From assembly GCA_035638775.1 (NCBI GenBank), contig DASQZJ010000056.1, positions 1 through 57,465 of the forward strand: a DNA stretch of 57,465 nucleotides. Reading direction: 5' to 3'. Below the pieces are notes generated by a model, which worked only from the letters and a program-made list of their open reading frames with translations, was not told where the DNA came from and did no database searches. Origin of the DNA: DASQZJ01 sp035638775 (GTDB lineage: Bacteria; Pseudomonadota; Gammaproteobacteria; UBA5335; SLRW01). Position numbers and translations under genes: made by a program. Positions 18,935 through 27,656 of this stretch are shown here, piece after piece. The first letter of the stretch is position 1, and every line of letters starts with the position of its first letter.

Positions 18935-20401
18935 ATGCGAATGACCGAGGAAGCGCTCACCTTCGACGACGTCCTCCTTCTGCCTGCCTACTCCGAAGTT
19001 CTGCCCCGCGAAGTCGACCTGAGCACCCCGCTCACCCGCGACATCCGGATTGCCATGCCCCTGGTGGGCGCGGCGATGGACACCGTCACCGAGGCGCGGC
19101 TGGCGATTGCCCTGGCCCAGGAGGGCGGCATCGGCATCGTGCACAAGAACATGTCCATCGAGCAGCAGGCGCAGGAGGTCGCGACAGTCAAGAAGTACGA
19201 GAGCGGCGTGATCAAGGATCCGATCCAGGTCTCCCCCGAGACGACCATCCGGGAAGTGCTGGAGATTACCCGCTCGCGCAAGATCTCCGGCGTCCCGGTG
19301 GTCGACGGCGAGGACCTGGTGGGAATCGTCACCAGCCGCGACCTGCGCTTCGTGACCGCGCTCGACCGCCCGGTATCCTCGATCATGACCCCGAAGGAGC
19401 GACTGGTCACGGTCGAAGAGGGCGCCGATACCTCCGACGTCATCGCACTGCTGCACGAAAACCGTATCGAGAAGGTCCTGGTGGTGAACAAGGACTTCAA
19501 GCTGCGGGGCATGATCACGGTCAAGGACATCCAGAAGGCGACCGACTATCCGCACGCGAGCAAGGACGAGCACGGCAGCCTGCGCGTGGGCGCCGCCATC
19601 GGCACCGGCGGCGACTCGGAGGATCGCGCCGAGGCGCTGGTGGGAGCCGGCGTCGACGTGCTCGTGGTGGATACCGCGCACGGCCACTCGCGCGGCGTGA
19701 TGGAACGCATCCGCTGGATCAAGAAGCGCTTCCCGGACGTGCAGGTGGTGGGCGGCAATGTCGCCACCGCCGACGGCGCGACGGCGCTCGCCGAGGCCGG
19801 TGTGGACGCGGTCAAGGTGGGCATCGGCCCCGGCTCGATCTGCACCACGCGGGTGGTCGCCGGCGTCGGGGTGCCACAGATCACCGCGGTGCTGAACGTG
19901 GCCCGCGCCCTGGAGGGGACCGGCGTACCGCTGATCTCCGACGGCGGGATCCGCTTCTCGGGCGACGTCGCCAAGGCGGTCGCCGCCGGGGCGCACACCA
20001 TCATGATCGGCAGCCTGTTCGCGGGTACCGAGGAAGCGCCGGGCGAAGTCGAGCTTTACCAGGGGCGCTCCTACAAGTCCTACCGCGGCATGGGTTCCAT
20101 GGGCGCGATGGCGCGCGGCTCCAGCGATCGCTACTTCCAGGAGGACGTGCAGGAGGTGGAGAAGCTGGTGCCGGAGGGCATCGAGGGTCGGGTGCCGTAC
20201 AAGGGCACCGTAGTGACGATCATCCACCAGCTGATCGGAGGCCTGCGGGCCAGCATGGGCTACACCGGGTGCCGTTCCGTCGACGAAATGCGCACCCGGC
20301 CCCGCTTCGTACGGATCACCGGCGCCGGGGTACGCGAGAGCCACGTGCACGACGTCAGCATCACCAAGGAAGCACCCAACTACCGGGTGGACCCGAGCTG
20401 A
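18935..20401 (+). CDS. guaB: IMP dehydrogenase
   Basis: Oxidises IMP to XMP with NAD, the first step of GMP synthesis from IMP. It has 488 residues. The TIM-barrel start is EALTFDDVLLLPAYSEVLP; a pair of CBS domains is inserted at about 93-205. The catalytic cysteine is in GIGPGSICTTRVV, followed by the flap with YRGMGSMGAM. guaA follows after 37 bases, the classic guaBA operon. Confidence 0.98.
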   Translation: MRMTEEALTFDDVLLLPAYSEVLPREVDLSTPLTRDIRIAMPLVGAAMDTVTEARLAIALAQEGGIGIVHKNMSIEQQAQEVATVKKYESGVIKDPIQVSPETTIREVLEITRSRKISGVPVVDGEDLVGIVTSRDLRFVTALDRPVSSIMTPKERLVTVEEGADTSDVIALLHENRIEKVLVVNKDFKLRGMITVKDIQKATDYPHASKDEHGSLRVGAAIGTGGDSEDRAEALVGAGVDVLVVDTAHGHSRGVMERIRWIKKRFPDVQVVGGNVATADGATALAEAGVDAVKVGIGPGSICTTRVVAGVGVPQITAVLNVARALEGTGVPLISDGGIRFSGDVAKAVAAGAHTIMIGSLFAGTEEAPGEVELYQGRSYKSYRGMGSMGAMARGSSDRYFQEDVQEVEKLVPEGIEGRVPYKGTVVTIIHQLIGGLRASMGYTGCRSVDEMRTRPRFVRITGAGVRESHVHDVSITKEAPNYRVDPS

Positions 20402-20438
20402 GCGTTCCCGCCCGGCTACATCTGCCGCCAGCCGCGTC

Positions 20439-22013
20439 ATGACGGACATCCAGGCCCATCGCATCCTGATTCTGGATTTCGGCTCCCAGTACACCCAGCT
20501 GATCGCCCGCCGGGTGCGGGAGATCGGCGTCTATTGCGAGATCCGCGACGAGGACGTGTCCGACAGCGCGATCCGCGCATTCGCGCCCAGCGGCATCGTC
20601 CTCTCCGGCGGGCCGGCGTCGGTGACCGAGCCGGAGCCGCCGGCCGTGGCCGAGGCCGTGTTCGCGCTGGGCGTTCCGGTGCTGGGCATCTGCTACGGCA
20701 TGCAGACGATGGCGAAGCAGCTCGGCGGCGAGGTGGAGCCGTCCGCGCATCGCGAGTTCGGCTACGCCCAGGTCCGCGCGCGCGGCCATTCCCGCCTGCT
20801 GCGCGATATCGAGGACCACACCAGCCCGGAGGGCTACGGGCTGCTCGACGTCTGGATGAGCCATGGCGACCGCGTCACCCGGCTGCCACCGGGCTTCCGC
20901 GCGATCGCCACCACCGAGGCCAGCCCGCTGGCCGGCATGGCCGACGAGGACCGCGGCTTCTACGCGCTGCAGTTCCATCCGGAGGTCACGCACACCCGCC
21001 AGGGACAGCGCATCCTGGAGCGCTTCGTGCTGGAGATCTGCCGCTGCGAGCCTCTCTGGACCGCCGGCAACATCATCGAGGACCACGTCGGACGCATCCG
21101 GGAGCGGGTCGGGGACGGACGGGTGGTGCTGGCGCTGTCGGGAGGGGTGGACTCCTCGGTGGTCGCCGCCCTGCTGCACCGCGCGATCGGCAACCAGCTC
21201 ACCTGCGTGTTCGTCGACAACGGCCTGATGCGCCTGGACGAGCCGGACCACGTCATGGCCACTTTCGGCCGGCACATGGGGGTGAAGGTGCTCCGTGTCG
21301 ACGCCGAGGACCGTTTCCTGGAAGCGCTGGCCGGGGTCACCGATCCGGAGCGCAAGCGCAAGATCATCGGCAACCTGTTCATCGAGATCTTCGACGAGCA
21401 GGCGGCCGGAATATCCGGGGTGGAGTACCTGGCGCAGGGCACCATCTACCCCGACGTGATCGAGTCCGCCGCCAGCAGGACCGGCAAGGCACAGGTGATC
21501 AAGTCGCACCACAACGTGGGCGGCCTGCCGGAGAACATGCGGCTCAAGCTGATCGAGCCGCTGCGGGACCTGTTCAAGGACGAGGTCCGGCGGATCGGGG
21601 TCGAGCTGGGCCTGCCGCACGACATGGTCTACCGTCACCCGTTTCCGGGGCCGGGCCTCGGTGTGCGCATCCTGGGCGAGGTGCGCAGGGAGTTCGCCGA
21701 CAGCCTGCGGCGGGCGGACGCCGTGTTCATCGAGGAGTTGCGGCGGTCCGGCTGGTACGACCGGGTCAGCCAGGCCTTCGCCGTGTTCCTGCCGGTCAAG
21801 TCGGTAGGCGTAATGGGGGATTCGCGGCGCTACGACTACGTCATTGCGCTGCGGGCGGTGGAGACGGTCGACTTCATGACCGCGCACTGGGCCCATCTCC
21901 CCTACGATCTCCTGGATACCGTCTCGCGGCGGATCATCAACGAGATTCCCGGCATCTCGCGGGTGACCTACGACGTTTCGGGCAAGCCGCCCGCCACCAT
22001 CGAATGGGAGTAG
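20439..22013 (+). CDS. guaA: GMP synthase (glutamine-hydrolysing)
   Basis: Aminates XMP to GMP. It has 524 residues. The N-terminal class I amidotransferase contains GICYGMQTMA (nucleophile Cys) and QFHPEVTHT (His/Glu). The ATP pyrophosphatase domain begins with LSGGVDSSVVAALL. The C-terminal dimerisation domain ends in SGKPPATIEWE, the family's conserved end. Its last bases overlap the tadA start by 10. Confidence 0.98.
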   Translation: MTDIQAHRILILDFGSQYTQLIARRVREIGVYCEIRDEDVSDSAIRAFAPSGIVLSGGPASVTEPEPPAVAEAVFALGVPVLGICYGMQTMAKQLGGEVEPSAHREFGYAQVRARGHSRLLRDIEDHTSPEGYGLLDVWMSHGDRVTRLPPGFRAIATTEASPLAGMADEDRGFYALQFHPEVTHTRQGQRILERFVLEICRCEPLWTAGNIIEDHVGRIRERVGDGRVVLALSGGVDSSVVAALLHRAIGNQLTCVFVDNGLMRLDEPDHVMATFGRHMGVKVLRVDAEDRFLEALAGVTDPERKRKIIGNLFIEIFDEQAAGISGVEYLAQGTIYPDVIESAASRTGKAQVIKSHHNVGGLPENMRLKLIEPLRDLFKDEVRRIGVELGLPHDMVYRHPFPGPGLGVRILGEVRREFADSLRRADAVFIEELRRSGWYDRVSQAFAVFLPVKSVGVMGDSRRYDYVIALRAVETVDFMTAHWAHLPYDLLDTVSRRIINEIPGISRVTYDVSGKPPATIEWE

Positions 22014-22507
22014 GGCCGGAAAGCGCGGCGACCGATGACGCGGAAGACCGTCACTGGATGCGGCGTGCGCTCGAGCTTGCGCGGCGCGCCGGAGAGGAGG
22101 GCGAGGTCCCGGTCGGAGCGGTGCTGGTGAGGGGCGGGGAGGCGATCGCGGAAGCATGGAACGAGCCGGTCTCGCGGCACGATCCCACCGCCCACGCGGA
22201 GATCCTCGCGTTGCGCCTGGCAGGCGAGCGACTGGGCAACTACCGGCTGGTCGGCACCGACCTGTACGTGACGCTGGAGCCCTGCCTGATGTGCGCCGGC
22301 GCCATGGTCCATGCCCGCATCCGCCGCCTGGTATACGGCGCGGTGGATCCCCGTACCGGGGCCGCGGGGAGCGTCTACGACGTGCTTTCGGACGGGCGCC
22401 TGAACCACCGCGTCCGTTGCACGGGCGGGGTGCTCGCCGAGGCGAGCGGGACGCTTCTCAGAGACTTCTTCCGGCGTCGGCGGGGAGGGGCGGGATCGTC
22501 GCCCTGA
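22004..22507 (+). CDS. tadA: tRNA-specific adenosine deaminase TadA
   Basis: Converts A34 to inosine in tRNA-Arg(ACG). The zinc/proton-relay motifs HAEILALR and PCLMCAGAMVHARI are present, with the typical VPVGAVLVRGGE and ending FFRRRR. ATG 22004 overlaps guaA by 10 bases; an internal ATG at 22058 (MRRALELAR) is an alternative giving a shorter protein. Its 3' end overlaps the convergent mltF coding region by 50 bases. Confidence 0.95.
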   Translation: MGVGPESAATDDAEDRHWMRRALELARRAGEEGEVPVGAVLVRGGEAIAEAWNEPVSRHDPTAHAEILALRLAGERLGNYRLVGTDLYVTLEPCLMCAGAMVHARIRRLVYGAVDPRTGAAGSVYDVLSDGRLNHRVRCTGGVLAEASGTLLRDFFRRRRGGAGSSP

Positions 22508-23927
22508 CCTTGGCCAGCAGCTCCCGCGCCGGGGACTGGTCCGGCATGTTCTCGGTCATCCACACCAGCACGTCGTAGTAGCCACGGATGTTGGCCACGT
22601 AGGCCACGGCTTCCCAGCCGCGCGCATAGCCGTACCGGGTCTGCTTGTACCAGTGGGGCTTGCTGAGCTTGAGCAGGTACTTGCGCACCGTCATCCAGCT
22701 GTCGGCGTTCTGCCCCTGCTTCTTCGCCAGCGCCCGCGCGTCCTGGACATGTCCCAGCCCGACGTTGTAGGCGGCCAGTGCCATCCAGGTGCGGTCGGGC
22801 TCGGGAATTCCCGAGGGCAACTGCTCCTCGATCTGCTTGAGGTAGCGCGCGCCGCCGTCGATGCTCTGATCGGCGTCGCGCCGGTTGTCGACGCCGACAT
22901 CGCCCGCGGTGCCGCGGGTGAGCATCATCAGACCGCGCACCCCGGTGTAGGAGACCGCGTGAGGATTCCAGTGGGACTCCTGGTAGCCCATGGCCGCCAG
23001 CAGGCGCCAGTCGATGCCCGTGTCGGCCGCGGCCGCACGAAACTGGGGCAGGTACTTGGGCAGACGCGTGAGCGTGTCGCGGGCGAACATGCGGGCGCCG
23101 ACGGGATTGAGCTCCTGCGCATGCGCGAAATAGCGGGCGTGCAGGCGTTTCAGCTCGCCGCTGGACCGGATCTCGTGGAAGAAGCGCTGCGCGGCCTGGC
23201 GCAGGCTGCCGTCGGAGCTGTCGCGGAATCCCCATGCCAGCCCCTGCTTGTCGCCCAGGTCGAAGGCGACCCGGATGCCCGGGTAGTAGCGCCGGGCGAG
23301 CAGGACCTCGTTGGAGTCAGCCACCGTGTACGCGACCTTGCCCTCGGAGACCGCGTGCAGGAGTCCGTCGATCCCCAGCGACCCGGTCTGGTCCCAGCGC
23401 AGCTTCGGATGCGTCTTCTGCAGATGGCGGAGGAGACTCGCCTGGCTGGTGTCGGCGATCACCTTGACATTGCCCTTGTCCAGCTTGGACAGCGAGGACG
23501 GCGGTGCTTCCCCGCTGTGATAGACGAGCTGCGGCGTGGTGTGACCGAACACCGGGCCGAATCGCAGCTTGCCCTTCCAGGCGGGACTGACGGTCAGGCC
23601 CGCGGCGATCATCTGCGCACGGCCGTCCGAGAGCATCGGCAGCCCGTTGCCGAACCGGTCGGGAATGATGACGTCGAGCTTGACCCCGAGATAGCTCGCG
23701 AACTGCCGGGCGAGATCGTACTCGAACCCCGCCGGCCCATGCGCCCCACGGTAGTACACGGTCGGACTGTAGCGCATCACGACGCGCAGCTGTCCCAGCT
23801 GTTTCACCTGGGACAACACGTTCGGTACCTGCGAGCACGTGGTCAGCATGAGCGCCATGCTGACCCCCGCGATCGCCCGCACCGACCGCGCGCCCGGCTT
23901 GCGCAGCGCAGTCAGGTCCAGGTACAT
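22458..23927 (-). CDS. mltF: Membrane-bound lytic murein transglycosylase F
   Basis: Two-domain lipoprotein: an SBP_bac_3-like amino-acid-binding-fold domain (about 45-280) and a C-terminal SLT domain with the catalytic Glu in MGYQESHWNPHAVS and the AAYNVGLGHVQDA motif. ATG 23927 gives a basic n-region and a lipobox-like LTTC; Thr just before the Cys is unusual. In E. coli mltF is flanked by purL and tadA. Here tadA is still convergent but purL is about 25 kb away. It has 489 residues. Confidence 0.95.
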   Translation of the reverse strand: MYLDLTALRKPGARSVRAIAGVSMALMLTTCSQVPNVLSQVKQLGQLRVVMRYSPTVYYRGAHGPAGFEYDLARQFASYLGVKLDVIIPDRFGNGLPMLSDGRAQMIAAGLTVSPAWKGKLRFGPVFGHTTPQLVYHSGEAPPSSLSKLDKGNVKVIADTSQASLLRHLQKTHPKLRWDQTGSLGIDGLLHAVSEGKVAYTVADSNEVLLARRYYPGIRVAFDLGDKQGLAWGFRDSSDGSLRQAAQRFFHEIRSSGELKRLHARYFAHAQELNPVGARMFARDTLTRLPKYLPQFRAAAADTGIDWRLLAAMGYQESHWNPHAVSYTGVRGLMMLTRGTAGDVGVDNRRDADQSIDGGARYLKQIEEQLPSGIPEPDRTWMALAAYNVGLGHVQDARALAKKQGQNADSWMTVRKYLLKLSKPHWYKQTRYGYARGWEAVAYVANIRGYYDVLVWMTENMPDQSPARELLAKVRATIPPLPADAGRSL

Positions 23928-24011
23928 GACGGCCCTTCGGTCAAGAACGGATTCCTCCTGAATCCTCGCAAAACTCCGCACCCCGGACCGATCCGTGATC
24001 CGCGACGGGGG

Positions 24012-24040
24012 CGGACAAATCGAGCTAAATACCGTATTAT
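24012..24040 (+). promoter_or_regulatory. Promoter of tRNA-Ser(CGA)
   Basis: CGGACA at 24012-24017 and TATTAT at 24035-24040, spacing 17, with the mature tRNA 5' end only 13 bases beyond the -10. The local AT-richness stands out against the surroundings. Confidence 0.65.
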
Positions 24041-24053
24041 ACCACTCCAGTCC

Positions 24054-24146
24054 GGAGAGGTACCGAAGCGGTCATAACGGCGCCGACTCGAAATCGGATG
24101 GGGGCTTAGCGGCCCCACGTGGGTTCGAATCCCACCCTCTCCGCCA
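24054..24146 (+). tRNA. tRNA-Ser (anticodon CGA)
   Basis: The cloverleaf can be drawn by eye. The acceptor GGAGAGG pairs with CCTCTCC, followed by discriminator G and an encoded CCA. The anticodon loop CTCGAAA carries CGA, decoding UCG. A long GC variable arm marks class II, and the T-loop is GTTCGAAT. The 93-base length including CCA fits tRNA-Ser. A terminator hairpin follows within 20 bases. The 3' half of this gene is duplicated nearby several times. Confidence 0.95.
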
Positions 24147-24215
24147 GCGTCTACCCGAAGGCCCCGCGCGCGGGGCTTTTCCCTGCCTGGGGAGGAACCA
24201 CGTCCCCGGAGAGGG
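24129..24215 (+). repeat. tRNA-Ser 3'-end repeat, copy A (in the functional gene)
   Basis: 87 bases covering the tRNA acceptor end, CCA, terminator and 35 bases beyond. It recurs at 24329-24415 with only three substitutions, at an offset of exactly 200 bases, and partly at 28903-28947. Confidence 0.85.
24161..24180 (+). terminator. Intrinsic terminator after tRNA-Ser
   Basis: A fully self-complementary 16-base GC stretch (GCCCCGCG/CGCGGGGC) followed by TTTT, 15 bases after the tRNA CCA. Confidence 0.8.
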
Positions 24216-24250
24216 TGGGTGAGAACCCACGTCATGGGTTCGAGCCGAGC

Positions 24251-24323
24251 GGCGCGTGAGCGCCGTGAGACAACGCCGGAGCGGAGCGACGGCGGCCCCG
24301 GAGGGGCGAGGGCCGGCAGGCCC
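24251..24323. repeat. Array of four small hairpins inserted in the duplicated T-arm
   Basis: Between copies A and B are four consecutive inverted repeats: GGCG/CGCC (24251-24264), GCCG/CGGC (24275-24293), GCCCC/GGGGC (24295-24307) and GGGCC/GGCCC (24310-24323). They lie where a second tRNA-Ser copy would have the junction between GGGTTCGA and ATCCCACC, so they look inserted inside a tRNA remnant. Confidence 0.6.
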
Positions 24324-24328
24324 GAGTC

Positions 24329-24415
24329 ATCCCACCCTCTCCGCCAGCGTCCACCCGAAGGCCCCGCGCGCGGGGCTTTTCCCCGCCTGGGGAGGAACCA
24401 CGCCCCCGGAGAGGG
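24329..24415 (+). repeat. tRNA-Ser 3'-end repeat, copy B (with second terminator)
   Basis: 84 of 87 bases match copy A, including CTCTCCGCCA and the same self-complementary terminator hairpin with TTTT (24361-24380). No 5' half of a tRNA precedes it, so it is a fragment and not a second tRNA gene. Confidence 0.85.
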
Positions 24416-24680
24416 AGAGCTATAATCTCGTTCGCTGGTGGCCCCGCGTTTTGGAACAGGCCGAAGGGGTCTCTGGCGGAGCTGCCTGCCTCGTACCGTG
24501 GAAATTTAGCGGCAAAGGGAGATTCAAGCAGCCGTGAGCTGGTCGCTCGGCCGGGGCTCCTCGACCAGTTCGGGGTTCATCCAGTCAGACCATCCAAAGT
24601 AATTCAGCCAAAGCAATTCAGATCGAACAGGTCGCGCTAGGAGCGCGGGCCGCGGGTAGGAAGGCACCGCGGGAGACGCG
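24416..24680. other. Non-coding stretch after tRNA repeat copy B
   Basis: No supported gene. The 12-base unit AAAGYAATTCAG occurs twice in tandem at about 24596-24622. This is comparatively AT-rich for the window. Confidence 0.4.
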
Positions 24681-27656
24681 CTAAGCCAGGGAAGCAAGCC
24701 GGCCATCTCGATGCTCCAGCCACTCGACCAGGTCAGCCAGTGGCATGGGGCGGGCGATGAAATAGCCCTGCGCCATGTCGCAGCCGAGCTCCCGCAGCAG
24801 GTCAAGCGCTTCCTCCGACTCTACGCCCTCGGCGACCACAGCCAGCCCGAGGCTGTGCGCCACCTCGATCGTGGCCCGGACCAGGGCGGCGTTGCGCTCG
24901 TTGCGGCCGATGTCACCGACGAAGCTCTTGTCGATCTTGATGGCGCTCACCGGCAGCTGCTGAAGGTAGGCCATCGACGAGTAGCCGGTGCCGAAATCGT
25001 CCAGGTGGATGGGCACGCCAAGATCAGTGAGTTGTTCGAGCATGCGCAAATTGCGCAGCCGGTCCTGCATCACCGCGGTCTCCGTGAGCTCAAGCTCCAG
25101 CCAGGGATGCCGCTGTCCGGATCCGGCCAGCAGGCCGGCGACCTCGCCGAGCAGCCCTTCCTGGTGCAGCACCCGAGCGGAGAGATTGACTGCTATGGGC
25201 ACCCCGAATCCGTGCGCGGCCAGCCGCATATGGTCCTTGCGCGCCTGGTGCAGCCCGAATGCCGTGACCGGCTGGATCAGCCGGGTTTGCTCTGTCAGGG
25301 GGATGAACTGGTCCGGCGGGACGTTGCCCCACTGCGGGTGATGCCAGCGCAGGAGCGCTTCGGCGCCGCAGATCTGCCCGGTTTCAAGGTCGACCTTGGG
25401 CTGGTAGTGCAGCTGCAGCTGGCGCTCGTCGATGGCCGACATCAGGGCCGCCAGGACCTCCAGGCGGCGGCCCGCCTCGTGCTCGGGCTCGCCGCGGTGC
25501 ACCTGGTAGCGCGCCACGCCGGCCGCGGCCTGGTCCGCCGCGGCCCGCGCCCGCACCAGCAGGGTCTCGATGTCCGTGCCGTGATCCGGGTAGACCGCCA
25601 GGCCGATGCTGGAATCGAGCTGGACGTCAATCTCGCCGGCGCGCAGCGGCTGGTCGGCGAGCTCGTGCACCGCCGCCGCAAGCTCGCCCGGTCCCCGGGT
25701 CGCGTCCAGCTCGCGCATCAGTGCGATCTCCGCCCCGCCCCAGCGGCCCACGAGCACGGGCGCCGGCCGCATCCGCCAGAGCCGCTCGCCCAGCTCCCGC
25801 AGCACCCGGTCGCCGGTGGCCGGGCCGAAGGCGAGGTTCACCGAGTCGAACCGGTGCAGACGCAGGATGGCGACCGCGAGCCGGCGACCGGCCGGCCCGC
25901 GGCGGCGCTCCCACCGTCCGAAGCGGCGCAGGAAGCGTGGCCGGCTGGCCAGGCCCGTCACAGGGTCGGTGGCCGACAGGCGGCGCAGCTCGCGACGGAC
26001 CTCGAGATGGCGACGGCGCAAGCGCATCTGCGTCAGCGCGTAGCCGATGTCCATCGCCATCTCCTCCAGCACCGCTATCTCGTCCTCGCCGAAGGCGTCC
26101 GCCTGGCGCGTGTGGATCAGCAACACCCCGCCGACACGCTCCTGGACGCGCAGGGGCAGGGAGAGGATCGAGTGGACGCCCGCCTCGGCAAGCATATCGC
26201 GCCACGGGTCGAGATCGGGGTTGCTATCGACCTCGCGAAGGATGACCGGTCTGCCGGTGCGGATCGCCGCACCCGCTGAGCCGTGGCCCTCCGGGCTTTC
26301 GTCCCAGCGCAGGGTGAGGCCGCCTGCACGCTCGTCGAGCCGGGGATCGCTGCTGTGATGCGCTTTGATGCGGATTGACCCGTCGTCCCCGGCGAGACCG
26401 ATCCAGGCGGCCAGGTAACGCCCGTTGTGGACCGGGATCTCGCACATAGTTCGCAGAAACGAGTCCTCTCGCGCGGCACGCACGAGCGCCCGGTTGCTCG
26501 CGCTCAGGGCGCGCAGGGCGCGGTTGGTGCGCTCGATCTGGCGCTGGCGCACTTCCAGGTTCTCCGCCATGCGATCGAATGCGGCGCCGAGTTCTCCGAT
26601 CTCGTCCCGCCGCCGCCAGTCGACGCGCTGGCGAAGGTCACCCGTCCCAAGCCGCGCCGCGGCCCGGGACAGTTCATGGATCGGGCGCAGCACGGACCGC
26701 TCTTCGCCGAGCCAGACCAGGCCGAAGACCAGCAGCGCGACCGCCGCCCCGCCAGCTGAGGACTCGATCAGTCGGTGCTCGATCGGTGCGTATACCTGTC
26801 GCGATGGTAGACCAACCAAGGCCGTGAGCGAATCGCGCAGCCCGGCGACGTGGACCGGGGCGTGCGCGTAAAGCCACGCGCGGCCATGCCGGTCGGTCAA
26901 CCGGACCAGCCCGTGGTAGCCGGATACATGACCGGCAGACAGGATCGCCTTCAGGGGCGCACGTCCGCCCACGTAGCTGCGCGGATTCGGGTAGCGGGCC
27001 AGCAGGTGTCCGCCGGATCCGACCAGCGCCACGAACGCGTCGCCGTGCAGCGACGGGTCGCGCGTCAGCAGGCTGAGCTGATCCAGACTGATCGCCACAT
27101 ACGCAACGCCGACGATCTTTCCCGAGGCCGCGTGGACGGGATAGCCCATGTTGAGGCTGGGCGCATTCGTGACCCGGCCGACTTGGTAAGTTCCGACGGC
27201 GAGACTGTTGTGGGCGATCGCATTGCGAAAGTAGCGGCGGTCGCCGAGTTCTGTAATCCCCACCGGCGGCGGCAGGCTGCTACAGGCCAGGGTGCCGTCC
27301 CGGCGGATATAGCCGGCGTTGAGATAGTCGGCGTTGCGCTCGAGGAAATGCCGGAACGGCGCGCAATCGGCGTGCCCCGCACGACTGAACCGGAGGCTGT
27401 CGGCCAGCGCCCGGACCCTGTGTCCCGCCTGGCCCAGCGCCCGGCCCTCAGCGCTCGCTACTTGGCCCACCATGTGCGTGGTCCCCCGCAGCATCTCCTC
27501 GCGGCGGGCGTGGTACTCGGACGCAGCCATGGTGACCAGCGCCGCCATGCCCGGCACGATCGCCAGCGCGAGCAGCAGCACCAGCTTTTTCCTCAAGCCC
27601 TGCGCATGCGTACCGCTCATGGCGGAGCCTGCTTTCCCTTCGCGAGACGCCTCCAT
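24681..27656 (-). CDS. dCache-HAMP-GAF-GGDEF(degenerate)-EAL protein, probable c-di-GMP phosphodiesterase
   Basis: Large membrane sensor of 991 residues. Membrane helices at about 22-46 and 300-317 flank a periplasmic dCache domain (RRDGTLACSS, GDRRYFRNAI, VGVAYVAISLDQ). HAMP (about 318-372), GAF (about 395-550), GGDEF (about 560-715) and EAL (about 735-980) follow. The GGDEF motif is GGAEI and no RxxD I-site is seen, so cyclase activity is unlikely. The EAL domain keeps EALLRW, VNLSA, ELTET, DDFGTG, IKIDKSF and AEGVE, so c-di-GMP hydrolysis is expected. ATG 27620 (MSGTHAQG) is an alternative start. It stands alone and is the main cargo of the possible tRNA-Ser island. Confidence 0.93.
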   Translation of the reverse strand: MEASREGKAGSAMSGTHAQGLRKKLVLLLALAIVPGMAALVTMAASEYHARREEMLRGTTHMVGQVASAEGRALGQAGHRVRALADSLRFSRAGHADCAPFRHFLERNADYLNAGYIRRDGTLACSSLPPPVGITELGDRRYFRNAIAHNSLAVGTYQVGRVTNAPSLNMGYPVHAASGKIVGVAYVAISLDQLSLLTRDPSLHGDAFVALVGSGGHLLARYPNPRSYVGGRAPLKAILSAGHVSGYHGLVRLTDRHGRAWLYAHAPVHVAGLRDSLTALVGLPSRQVYAPIEHRLIESSAGGAAVALLVFGLVWLGEERSVLRPIHELSRAAARLGTGDLRQRVDWRRRDEIGELGAAFDRMAENLEVRQRQIERTNRALRALSASNRALVRAAREDSFLRTMCEIPVHNGRYLAAWIGLAGDDGSIRIKAHHSSDPRLDERAGGLTLRWDESPEGHGSAGAAIRTGRPVILREVDSNPDLDPWRDMLAEAGVHSILSLPLRVQERVGGVLLIHTRQADAFGEDEIAVLEEMAMDIGYALTQMRLRRRHLEVRRELRRLSATDPVTGLASRPRFLRRFGRWERRRGPAGRRLAVAILRLHRFDSVNLAFGPATGDRVLRELGERLWRMRPAPVLVGRWGGAEIALMRELDATRGPGELAAAVHELADQPLRAGEIDVQLDSSIGLAVYPDHGTDIETLLVRARAAADQAAAGVARYQVHRGEPEHEAGRRLEVLAALMSAIDERQLQLHYQPKVDLETGQICGAEALLRWHHPQWGNVPPDQFIPLTEQTRLIQPVTAFGLHQARKDHMRLAAHGFGVPIAVNLSARVLHQEGLLGEVAGLLAGSGQRHPWLELELTETAVMQDRLRNLRMLEQLTDLGVPIHLDDFGTGYSSMAYLQQLPVSAIKIDKSFVGDIGRNERNAALVRATIEVAHSLGLAVVAEGVESEEALDLLRELGCDMAQGYFIARPMPLADLVEWLEHRDGRLASLA

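Larger units (their letters stand above)
24117..24232. repeat. Inverted copy of the tRNA 3' half enclosing the terminator
   Basis: The tRNA T-arm and acceptor 3' strand (24117-24142) recur in inverted orientation at 24208-24232, beginning GGAGAGGGTGGG and ending AACCCACGT, with one small difference in the T-loop. The two arms are about 25 bases each, with the terminator hairpin in the 65-base centre. Confidence 0.7.

Noticed and set aside
24216..24346. Second tRNA-Ser gene at copy B
   Set aside because: There is no acceptor 5' strand, D-arm or anticodon arm, and the T-arm is interrupted.
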